In this document: piece by piece, positions 1 to 5,632 of the stretch
How positions within the stretch are numbered: the first letter of the stretch is position 1
Layout of the letters: every line of letters begins with the position of its first letter
Source: DATBLE01 sp046732255
Lineage (GTDB): Bacteria; Actinomycetota; Thermoleophilia; Gaiellales; Gaiellaceae
Reading direction: 5' to 3'
NCBI GenBank assembly: GCA_046732255.1
Contig: JBKPMR010000048.1
Span: forward strand, 1-7,086
DNA: 7,086 nucleotides
Notes under the pieces: model-generated
What the model was told of the DNA's origin: nothing
The model's input: the letters and a program-made list of their open reading frames with translations, nothing else
The model's database searches: none
Made by a program: the position numbers and the translations under genes

Positions 1-99
1 GCCGGGCCAGAACTTCGACCAGTTACCGGTGTCCGTGATGAACGCGAAGGCGCCCTCGACCGGGACCTCGAACCGGCGAGCGGACTCCACGCGCTCCAT
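1..99 (-). CDS. SRPBCC-family protein, N-terminal part (cut by window edge)
   Basis: ATG at 99 opens a frame that runs off the left edge after 33 codons. The peptide starts MERVESARRFEVP and continues with VEGAFAFITDTGNWSKFW. This is the usual opening of SRPBCC (START/Bet v1-like, polyketide cyclase/CoxG-type) proteins: a first beta strand ending in a 'V..P...AF..I.D..NW..FWPG' pattern where helix 1 begins. Members bind hydrophobic ligands in a deep cavity, and the ligand here cannot be predicted from 33 residues. No Shine-Dalgarno sequence precedes the ATG, but a -10-like hexamer ends 6 nt before it, which fits a leaderless mRNA. The gene follows the LLM oxidoreductase on the same strand after a 245-nt gap, so it probably has its own promoter. 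The family call is by pattern recognition only. Confidence 0.7.
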   Translation of the reverse strand, partial: MERVESARRFEVPVEGAFAFITDTGNWSKFWPG

Positions 100-344
100 C
101 GTGCGACTGTAACTCTGCGGATACCGCCATGTCGGCCGGCATTCTTCGCCGCGAGGGCTTGAGCCCAATGCCGATGCGAGACGGTCGTCCCGCGGCTCGT
201 GGAGGCAGGAAGCGGCGCACCGGAACACGAGCGGAGTCGTGCTCACTGGACACGATCACGCGCCATTGCGCGAGAGTTTGCGCGACGGGAACGCCGCGGG
301 CCACGCGCCTCGTCCCACAACGGATCACCTGACGGGTTTCGGGC
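100..344. other. Intergenic gap between LLM oxidoreductase and SRPBCC gene
   Basis: Apart from the candidate promoter at 106-135, nothing convincing is seen here. The frames that remain open give low-complexity, arginine-rich peptides typical of noncoding GC-rich DNA. No clear terminator hairpin was found after the oxidoreductase stop at 345. Confidence 0.5.
106..135 (-). promoter_or_regulatory. Candidate promoter for a leaderless SRPBCC mRNA
   Basis: On the minus strand, CCGACA (135-130) and TACAGT (111-106) are separated by 18 nt. TACAGT ends 6 nt before the ATG at 99, so transcription would begin at or next to the A of the start codon. This explains the absence of a ribosome binding site. 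The -35 match is only moderate. Confidence 0.4.
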
Positions 345-1157
345 TCAGTGTCCGGCCAAAGCAGCAACGACCGGGGCGAGCGTGTCGGCAGAGCCGGCGC
401 CAAAGACGAAGTACGAGTAGCCAATCTCCTCCCGTCGCCGCTGGATTTCCTCGGTTGCCGCCGCCGGGTCAGCGGAGAGTATGGCCAGTGAGTCTATGGC
501 GCGCAGTGCGACCGGGTCGGTGTCGGGAGGGGCCATGAACGGCGCGACTGTGTCGCCGACAACCGGCACGTGGAGCGCGAGCTCGACGTCCCGGAGAGCG
601 CGGAAGTCACGGGCGAGCTGGGCGATCTCGACGCCAGGGTGATCCGGCATCGCCACGAAGGTAACCGTGTCCGCCACCTCGGCAGCAAGTGCTCGACCCT
701 TCGGTCCGCGCACTGCCATCACCACCGGTGTATGCAGGTCGGGGCCGTCGAGCTGTCGTAGCGCCGCGACCGTGTCACGTACCTGGGCGAGCCGCTCGCC
801 TCGTGGGACAACGGGCAGGCCGAGTTCGCGGAGCTGGTCCTCGATCCCTGGCCGTCCGGTGCCGATGCCCATCTCGAAGCGACCCTCGCTGAGAACCGAC
901 AGCGAGTGCGCTTCCCACGCAGTGGTCCAAGCAGGGCGTACAGGCGACGCGTACACCCAGGTGCCGACCCGTATGTCGGCGAGCTCCGCTGCGAGGGCCA
1001 GCGTCGGGCCTGGCGCCGGTTGCCATCCAGGGACGTCGGGCATCAGCAGCGTCGAGTAGCCGCTGTCTGCGATGCGACGAACCCGATCTCGCCAGTCCCG
1101 CAGATCAATTGTGAGTGGGCAAACGACCCCAAACCGAAACGGTCTGGTCACGGACAC
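345..1157 (-). CDS. LLM-class (luciferase-like) F420- or FMN-dependent oxidoreductase
   Basis: A complete 270-residue protein beginning MSVTRPFRFGVVCPL, of the bacterial luciferase-like TIM-barrel type. It resembles the short actinobacterial subfamily annotated as F420-dependent oxidoreductase of the MSMEG_2516 type. Visible marks are the first strand 'FRFGVV' (res 7-12), 'YSTLLMPD' (34-41), the conserved 'HSLSVLSEGRFEMGIGTGRP' (84-103) that shapes the flavin/F420 phosphate site, and a C-terminal 'GYSYFVFGAG' strand. These enzymes move hydride between reduced flavin or F420 and diverse small substrates in the cytosol. The substrate is unknown. The GTG at 1157 lies only 4 nt after the AAGGAGG box. 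The in-frame GTG at 1151 (10 nt) is an alternative start two codons shorter. Length is normal and no lesions are seen. The choice of F420 over FMN is inferred from the subfamily. Confidence 0.9.
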   Translation of the reverse strand: MSVTRPFRFGVVCPLTIDLRDWRDRVRRIADSGYSTLLMPDVPGWQPAPGPTLALAAELADIRVGTWVYASPVRPAWTTAWEAHSLSVLSEGRFEMGIGTGRPGIEDQLRELGLPVVPRGERLAQVRDTVAALRQLDGPDLHTPVVMAVRGPKGRALAAEVADTVTFVAMPDHPGVEIAQLARDFRALRDVELALHVPVVGDTVAPFMAPPDTDPVALRAIDSLAILSADPAAATEEIQRRREEIGYSYFVFGAGSADTLAPVVAALAGH

Positions 1158-1161
1158 TCGT

Positions 1162-1168
1162 CCTCCTT
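1162..1168 (-). promoter_or_regulatory. Ribosome binding site of the LLM oxidoreductase
   Basis: AAGGAGG on the minus strand is a full Shine-Dalgarno match. It is 4 nt from the GTG at 1157 and 10 nt from the in-frame GTG at 1151, so either could be the start. Confidence 0.75.
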
Positions 1169-1360
1169 AGATTGTCGAAGCGGCGCGCGCATCGCGGACT
1201 CGGCGACGCACCACACATCGCCCAGTCGTCTCTAGAGTGTGACCGCCGGGCGGCGCGAAATTCATCGCCTACGAGCGTGTGGAGGAAGTCGAGGGCGTGT
1301 CGGTGGAGTAGCGCGGCGGATGCGCTCTGCGAAGTAGCGCAAAGACGCCCGCGAAGCGCT

Positions 1361-1379
1361 GTACCATCCTGGTACCAGG
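1361..1379. repeat. GTACCA tandem site with a CCTGGTACCAGG palindrome
   Basis: GTACCA occurs at 1361-1366 and again at 1372-1377, an 11-bp period (about one helical turn). The second copy is the centre of a perfect 12-bp palindrome at 1368-1379, and GTACCA/TGGTAC also forms an inverted pair (1361-1366, 1370-1375). The site lies about 200 bp upstream of the LLM oxidoreductase start. It resembles a regulator binding site, but no regulator can be assigned. Confidence 0.35.
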
Positions 1380-1429
1380 GGGCGTGTCGCCGAGTTGTCA
1401 CCTGACGCCCGGCGCGAGGCAGGCAATCA

Positions 1430-1476
1430 AGCCCTCTGTCGGACTCGAACCGTCGACCCCCTCCTTACCATGGAGA
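1430..1476 (-). pseudogene. 3' half of tRNA-Thr(GGT); likely attachment-site relic
   Basis: On the minus strand every element from position 27 onward has canonical size. There is an anticodon stem TCTCC/GGAGG (1476-1472 with 1464-1460), a 7-nt loop ATGGTAA with U33 and anticodon GGT (1469-1467), and a 5-nt variable loop. The T arm has the loop TTCGAGT (1449-1443), then a 7-nt acceptor strand AGAGGGC (1437-1431) and discriminator T (1430). One T-stem pair is A-A (1453/1439) and no CCA is encoded. The matching 5' acceptor GCCCTCT and a D arm are absent upstream, where the sequence is unrelated. Such 3' fragments commonly mark the far end of an element that integrated into a tRNA gene. The tRNA origin is well supported by geometry; the attachment-site role is inference. 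Confidence 0.7.
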
Positions 1477-1815
1477 ATTGGGTATGCGGCGGCGAGTCGG
1501 AGGAAATGCGCTCTTTCCTCGTTTTCCGTGCATCTGCGGCGTTGTTCTTGGCTGTTCATGCCTTACTTGAGGCTCTCCGAGCGGCCCTGAGAACCCTCGA
1601 ACCTGTCCCCAAACCCGTCCCAGGACCCCTCGGTCGAGGCCCTCCCTTACGTTCATTCGAATCAGCAATAGCTGGCCGCCCTGACCCGCTCGAGCAGCTG
1701 CCGAATACCGGTTCGCAGGGCCAAATTCCGTAGAAGCTGACGATGAGGGCATCACCACCGGAAACTTGTATCCGTCAGCCGCTGCGCACTCGCGGACAAG
1801 TACGACCCCAGTGAG

Positions 1816-2796
1816 CTACGCGACTGCCTCCACTCCGCTTCGTGGCTCTGAGGCCAGAAAGCGCTCGATCTCGGCTAGGACTGTCTTAGGGTCGTCAAAC
1901 CACGCGTTGTGGCCTGCCCCCGGAACTCGAACGAGGCGGAGATTCGGATTCTTCGCGAGGAGAGCCTCACCCTCCTCCGGCGATGCGAAGGCGTCGTGTT
2001 CGGGCCAGAGGAGGAGCGTCGGCGTCGTCAAGGCTCGCCAGCGCTCGCCGAGGATCAGCTCGCGTCGGTACCCAAGCCGGCGCCAATCGGCGATACACGC
2101 AATCAAGCTGAGCATGCTCTCGACGTTTCGTCGCGTGTGCGCGACGTCGACGTCGAGCACGAGGTCGTCGACTCGCTCGGGATGCTTGACGATGACCTGC
2201 CCCCAGAACTTCCGGCTCCCGTCCCGCGTCGCGTTCGAGAACAGGTACCTGCCAAGCGGCGAGCCGATGAGCGGGAATCCGATCGGAAGCATCAGGAGGG
2301 GCGGCCTTCGCGCGATCCCGAACGGGGCGCCGACAAGAACAAGGCGCGACACGCGGCCGGGAGCATCGAGAGCGAAGGCGACGGACAGGAACGCGCCAAG
2401 CGAGTTGGCGACCATGTCGACCGTCGAGAGCTCGAGGCCGTCCACGACTTCTCGCAGGAACGTTCGCCCGTGGTCGAGCAGGTCGACGCCGCGGTAGTCG
2501 AACGGACTCGCCAGCCCGTGACCCGGCCGGTCGACGGCGAGGACGCGGTGGTTCTCCGCGAGAGCCGCGAGGATCGGCACCACCTCGTAGGCGCCGCCCA
2601 ATCCACCGTGGACATAGAGAAGCGGCGACCCGCTGCCGAGTTCGAAGACCTGCGTCTCGCCCTCCGACCAGCGGATGCGGCGGATACGAGTCTCGGGCGC
2701 GAATCGGGCGAGCAGTGCAGCCTGCGTCTTCTCGAGCTCCTGATCCAGCTCTGTCTCCACCAGAGCAAGGATGGACGCGTGCGCAGCGCTCAGCAT
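1816..2796 (-). CDS. Alpha/beta hydrolase
   Basis: A 326-residue alpha/beta-hydrolase-fold protein read from ATG at 2796. The frame is open further upstream, but that part overlaps the regulator and is low-complexity, so the start 20 nt after the regulator's stop is preferred. No strong ribosome binding site is seen, which suggests translational coupling. Visible motifs are the oxyanion turn 'YVHGGLGG' (res 61-68), 'DRPGHG' (89-94), the nucleophile elbow A-N-S132-L-G, the acid D268 in 'LLLWPEHDAF' and H296 in 'GAGHNAWF'. The triad is therefore complete, with Ala in the first Gly position of GxSxG. A helical cap lies about 160-245. About 45 extra N-terminal residues precede the core. There is no signal peptide, so it should act in the cytosol. 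The substrate is unknown: ester, lactone, epoxide and haloalkane members share the fold, although Ser excludes the Asp-nucleophile types. Confidence 0.88.
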   Translation of the reverse strand: MLSAAHASILALVETELDQELEKTQAALLARFAPETRIRRIRWSEGETQVFELGSGSPLLYVHGGLGGAYEVVPILAALAENHRVLAVDRPGHGLASPFDYRGVDLLDHGRTFLREVVDGLELSTVDMVANSLGAFLSVAFALDAPGRVSRLVLVGAPFGIARRPPLLMLPIGFPLIGSPLGRYLFSNATRDGSRKFWGQVIVKHPERVDDLVLDVDVAHTRRNVESMLSLIACIADWRRLGYRRELILGERWRALTTPTLLLWPEHDAFASPEEGEALLAKNPNLRLVRVPGAGHNAWFDDPKTVLAEIERFLASEPRSGVEAVA

Positions 2797-2816
2797 CGGT
2801 GGGACTACCCATCCTG

Positions 2817-4460
2817 CTACGGATTCTTGATCTGCTCGCGCAGCGCGTACGCAGCCGCCTCGGCTCGGCTGCGGAGGCCGAGCTTTCCGAGGATGTGAGC
2901 GACGTGGTGCTCCGCCGTTCGCCGGCTGATGTAGAGCCGCTTGGCGATCTCTGCGTTCGAGCATCCCTCGGCGAGGAGCGACAAGACCTCCGTCTCGCGC
3001 TTGGTCAGCGTCCCATAGCCCTTCGGGAACGTCCGCGCCGGGGCCCCGAGCTCTCGGAGCAGGGCGGCCGCAGCGTCGGCGTCTCGGATCGCGCCGAGAC
3101 GTTCGAACGTTGCCAACGCGTGCCGTGCCTCGACGACTGCCGCCGCGGGCGCGTGCGAGCGGAGCGCGCGGGCGAGCGCCACCCGGGCCTGCGCGGCCTC
3201 GAGGGCGAGACCGAGCCCCGAGAACAGCTCCAGCGCCACCTGGAAGTCCGCCCGCGCATGCTCGTCTGCTCGAGCGGCCCGGACCATTCCCTCGCCGAGC
3301 TTGGCGACCGCGCGAGTCCGGTCGTCTTGGCGTTCGACCGCAAGAGCCGACAGCCGGTCGAGTGTGTCTTCCGCAGCGGCGAGGTCGTCACCGGCGAGCT
3401 GTACCTCGACGAGCAAGGCGAGCACGGCTGCGCAATCAGGGTCGGAGGACGGCGTGCCCTCGAGGCACAAGCGGCCGAGGTCCCCGGCCAGAGCGAGGTC
3501 GCCGCGCGCCAACGCGATCCTCGCACGCGACCGCCTGGCGTTCGTGTGCCAGTCGAAGCCCTCCAGCAGACGCTCGGCCTCCTCGAATCGTCCTTGCCGG
3601 ATGCGCAGGTCCGCGAGTCGAAAGACCGCGAAGAGCTGGGACGCCCAGTAGCCCGTCTCGAAGATCCGGATCGCGGCGAGCAGCTCGCGCTCCGCCTCGT
3701 CCCAGCGGCCGAGTGCGATCAGGATCCCGCCGTAGTGCATCCGACAAGTCGGCGGCACGAAGTCGCCCCACGCGTCGAAGCGAGTCGCGGCGGCGAGCCA
3801 CTGCTCGGCACGTCTCACGTCGGTCGCCTGTTCGCAGGCGCTCAACAGCCTGCAGTAGATCTCTCCCGCAGGGCCCACGCCCACGACCTCTCCCGAGGTG
3901 ACCGCGGCCATTGCCTGGTCGAGCAGCTTCATCCCTTCGGTGACGCGCCCTGAAGCGACGTACGCCTCGCCGAGCAGCGCCATCGCATCGAACTCGAGGT
4001 CCCTGTCGCCGTACCGCCTGGCGATCGCAATCGCCGCCGTCGCAAACTGCTCGCGCTCTGCGGCATCGGAGGTCCAAGGAGCACGATCGAGCATCAGCCA
4101 GCCATGCGCCGCAGACTCCTCGACCCCCTCCAGCACGCTCTCCGCCCGTGCCATCCACCCGTTGGCCGCGGCGACGTTGCCGTGGACCGACACGTGGAGA
4201 AACGCCAGCCAGCGGGCAAGCTCGGCAGCCTCCGCCCGGCGGCCACACCGCTCGTATTCGGCAAACGCCCGCTCCTTCACCTCGATCGCTCGCGCATGCT
4301 CACCCCCGAACTGGAGCGCCTCGCCCAAGCCGTCGAGAACCTCCGCGGTCTCGCCGATCTCAGCGGCCTGCTCGAACAAGGCGGCGGCGCGCTCCCAGTC
4401 CGCCGTTCTGAGCGCCTCGCGGCCCAGACGTAGGAGCTCGTCCACCGCTGCGACACTCAT
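2817..4460 (-). CDS. LuxR-type transcriptional regulator with TPR-like body
   Basis: The chosen ATG at 4460 gives 547 residues. The frame is open back to 4556, but the extra 32 residues are Arg/Ser-rich and unlike the domain. Residues ~1-475 are amphipathic helical hairpins in tandem, such as 'REALRTADWERAAALFEQA' and 'ALGRWDEAERELLAAI', which form a TPR-like superhelix for ligand or protein binding. Residues ~483-547 are a LuxR/GerE winged helix-turn-helix: 'LTKRETEVLSLLAEG' followed by 'SNAEIAKRLYIS' and the recognition helix 'RRTAEHHVAHILGKLGL'. No P-loop ATPase domain is present, so this is not a full LAL/MalT protein but the shorter TPR-LuxR form frequent in soil Actinobacteria. No receiver domain is seen either. 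It is followed directly by the hydrolase gene, so the two are probably co-transcribed and may be functionally linked. No clear Shine-Dalgarno sequence precedes the start. Confidence 0.9.
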   Translation of the reverse strand: MSVAAVDELLRLGREALRTADWERAAALFEQAAEIGETAEVLDGLGEALQFGGEHARAIEVKERAFAEYERCGRRAEAAELARWLAFLHVSVHGNVAAANGWMARAESVLEGVEESAAHGWLMLDRAPWTSDAAEREQFATAAIAIARRYGDRDLEFDAMALLGEAYVASGRVTEGMKLLDQAMAAVTSGEVVGVGPAGEIYCRLLSACEQATDVRRAEQWLAAATRFDAWGDFVPPTCRMHYGGILIALGRWDEAERELLAAIRIFETGYWASQLFAVFRLADLRIRQGRFEEAERLLEGFDWHTNARRSRARIALARGDLALAGDLGRLCLEGTPSSDPDCAAVLALLVEVQLAGDDLAAAEDTLDRLSALAVERQDDRTRAVAKLGEGMVRAARADEHARADFQVALELFSGLGLALEAAQARVALARALRSHAPAAAVVEARHALATFERLGAIRDADAAAALLRELGAPARTFPKGYGTLTKRETEVLSLLAEGCSNAEIAKRLYISRRTAEHHVAHILGKLGLRSRAEAAAYALREQIKNP

Positions 4461-4508
4461 CGACGCGAATGATTCCACGCGAGCTCTGGATTGTCCCTGC
4501 CGCAGCGC

Positions 4509-4532
4509 GGGCCCTGCGAAGCAGGAAGGCCC
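4509..4532 (-). terminator. GC-rich hairpin between small ORF and LuxR gene
   Basis: GGGCC (4509-4513) pairs with GGCCC (4528-4532), and CTGC (4514-4517) with GCAG (4521-4524). This gives a 9-bp stem with a 3-nt loop and a 3-nt bulge. It lies 20 nt past the small ORF stop and 48 nt before the LuxR start on the minus strand. There is no U tract, so it could be a terminator for upstream reading or a leader structure for the regulator. Confidence 0.4.
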
Positions 4533-4552
4533 ACGGGATCGGCCGGAGCCGC

Positions 4553-4681
4553 TCAAACGAGGCGCGTGTCAGTCCACGGTGGGAACAGCGTGCGAGCAGC
4601 GAAGGTGGTCTCGTCGGACTCGAACACGGGCCACTGCTCGCCGTCCACGGTGAGCTCCGCTGCGAGGTGGGCGTTGATCAC
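4553..4681 (-). CDS. Small hypothetical ORF (42 aa), possibly a gene remnant
   Basis: GTG at 4681 to TGA at 4553 encodes 42 residues containing 'VDGEQWPVFESDETTFAAR' and 'LFPPWTD'. The residue mix is protein-like rather than the Arg/Pro/Ser-rich noise of shadow frames, and most codons end in G or C. An in-frame TAG lies three codons before the GTG, and no Shine-Dalgarno sequence is visible. It may therefore be the C-terminal remnant of a lost gene, which fits the damaged neighbourhood on its upstream side. No family is recognised. Confidence 0.35.
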   Translation of the reverse strand: MINAHLAAELTVDGEQWPVFESDETTFAARTLFPPWTDTRLV

Positions 4682-4702
4682 GAACCGACGCTACCACCGG
4701 GG

Positions 4703-4721
4703 GCCGGCGCTCTACGCCGGC
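4703..4721 (-). terminator. GC hairpin after the SodC-like pseudogene
   Basis: GCCGGCG (4703-4709) and CGCCGGC (4715-4721) form a perfect 7-bp stem with a 5-nt loop. It begins 19 nt after the final stop of the SodC-like frame on the minus strand. No U tract follows. It is a plausible intrinsic-like terminator in a GC-rich genome. Confidence 0.45.
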
Positions 4722-4740
4722 GAGGCGGGAGGCTCGATCA

Positions 4741-5269
4741 CTAATCGAGGGCGACCGTGACACACGCCACTGGCCCGGAGGTCGGCCGGGACTGGATGGG
4801 GATCGAGTGGGCTTGGCCCGGCAAGAGCCAGTATTGGCGGGTGGAGGAGGTGGCATCGCCGCGGACGTCGGTTCTGAAGCCGAGCCAGATCTCGTTCTGC
4901 CCGGCTTGGGTGCGTCTGCCGGCGGCGGCGGGCGTGGCCCCGCACGGGCGGGTGTGGGCGTAGGCGTAGTACCTCGTCCTAGGCTTCAGGCCCCTAGACA
5001 CGCAGCGTTTCGATCATGACATTGCCGGCGTCGCCGCCCTTGTCCTGTCGTCGCTGCACGATCTGAACCCTGCTACCGGGAGGTACGCTCGCCGGGTCCT
5101 AGGTGACCGCGGGATTGCTGACGTAGTGCTTCGCCGGCCCGAACGTCGCGATGACCTCTGCGCTCGGTCGCAGCCCGTCAGCAGCCGCCCAGGCGGCGAG
5201 GACTGCGAGCGCCGGCACGGACACCGCGAGCGCCAGAGGAAAACGGCAGGTTCTGAAGACGCTGATCAT
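4741..5269 (-). pseudogene. Secreted Cu/Zn superoxide dismutase-like protein, broken gene
   Basis: Three stretches join into one protein of ~175 residues. (1) 5269-5102: a signal peptide starting MISVFRTCR with a hydrophobic core 'FPLALAVSVPALAVLAAWAA', ending in 'NPAVT'. (2) After an in-frame TAG (5101-5099), where relatives typically have Tyr in 'VTYDP', the same frame continues 'DPASVPPGSRVQIVQR' to 'ETLRV' and meets TAG at 4996. (3) Skipping one base there, the next frame runs from 4995 to the TAG at 4741: 'RGLKPRTRYYAYAHTRPCG', 'NEIWLGFRTD', 'LPGQAHSIPI', 'GPVACVTVALD'. The order matches actinobacterial SodC-like proteins. The usual H-x-H before 'TRPCG' is Y-x-H here, and the 'GPHYQ' metal-site segment with its linker appears deleted ('AAAGRRTQAGQNEIW'). 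Active enzyme is unlikely even if the two nucleotide lesions were sequencing errors. Confidence 0.75.
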
Positions 5270-5347
5270 GTTCAGGCCAAGACCGTACCGACGCCTGGTC
5301 CATGAGCGCGCCAACAGCACGCGCAAGGAGCGAGTCTGCGCCGTCGA

Positions 5348-5563
5348 TTACGCGTTCGCCGTCCCGGTGCTGTCGCGCAGGGCGCTCAGGAGCGGCTCGG
5401 TCAGGACGGTCAGCTCGCGCGGCGGTCGCAGGCATCCGCGCTGTAGCCAGTCGGTGGCCACGCCGAGGAGCGCGCCTGCGACGGACGCTGGGGGAACGTC
5501 GCGCGGCGGATCCGCTTGGTCGGCCGCTTCCCGCTCTGGCGTCTCGTTCGTCACGGGAAGCAT
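5348..5563 (-). pseudogene. TetR-like regulator, C-terminal fragment
   Basis: The frame ending with TAA at 5348 reads 'DVPPASVAGALLGVATDWLQ', then 'RGCLRPPRELTVLTEPLLSA'. This resembles the last two helices of TetR-family ligand-binding domains, where a 'PP..VA.AL.G...WL.RG' helix is followed by a short amphipathic terminal helix. The N-terminal helix-turn-helix and most of the ligand domain are missing. Upstream the frame runs straight into the MFS-like start segment. An ATG at 5563 exists but has no ribosome binding site, and the product would lack DNA binding. It is most likely the tail left by a deletion. The TetR assignment is by pattern only. Confidence 0.4.
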
Positions 5564-5630
5564 GGGGCAAGACCGCCAGCACGGCGAAGGCGCGCCAGCG
5601 GTGGATCTGGGCTTCGGACTGTGTGTTCAT
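5563..5630 (-). pseudogene. MFS-type transporter, N-terminal stub
   Basis: ATG at 5630, preceded at 5 nt by GGAGG, begins MNTQSEAQIHRWRAFAVLAV. This is the typical cytoplasmic tail and first membrane residues of DHA2-type drug exporters ('RRWAVLAVL...'). After ~22 codons the hydrophobic stretch stops abruptly and the frame continues as Arg/Asp/Ser-rich noise. The adjacent +1 frame carries the TetR-like tail. An MFS gene fused by an internal deletion to a neighbouring TetR gene would explain both pieces. The match is short, so the family call is tentative; that the start region is real is well supported by its ribosome binding site. Confidence 0.4.
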
Positions 5631-5632
5631 GT

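Larger units (their letters stand above)
1158..1815. other. 658-nt region without a convincing gene
   Basis: This stretch holds the oxidoreductase ribosome binding site, the GTACCA site and the tRNA fragment. The remaining open frames show no recognisable domain. On the plus strand, frames crossing the tRNA fragment read as 'GLEPSTPSLPW' and 'RTRTVDPLLTME', peptides produced by reverse-complement tRNA T arms and not real proteins. A minus-strand frame ending with TGA near 1558 carries a 'GPGTGLGTGSR' tail, which vaguely recalls the C-terminal tails of some phage-type integrases but has no catalytic motif. Confidence 0.5.

Noticed and set aside
1384..1733. Plus-strand frames containing 'GLEPSTPSLPW' and 'RTRTVDPLLTME'
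   Set aside because: These peptides arise when the reverse complement of a tRNA anticodon and T arm is translated. The real feature is the minus-strand tRNA-Thr fragment.
1556..1760. Minus-strand frame ending 'GPGTGLGTGSR...' as an integrase C-terminal remnant next to the tRNA fragment
   Set aside because: The tail is only loosely like some integrase ends, there is no R-H-R-Y motif, and the frame closes upstream at a TGA near 1780. This is too weak to call.
2797..2964. Longer start (2964) for the alpha/beta hydrolase
   Set aside because: The extra 56 residues overlap the LuxR helix-turn-helix coding region, are Arg/Pro-rich and match no part of the fold.
1909..3953. Long plus-strand open frames opposite the hydrolase and LuxR genes
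   Set aside because: They are shadows caused by high GC and codon bias of the minus-strand genes. Their peptides are Arg/Glu/Ala-rich without domains.
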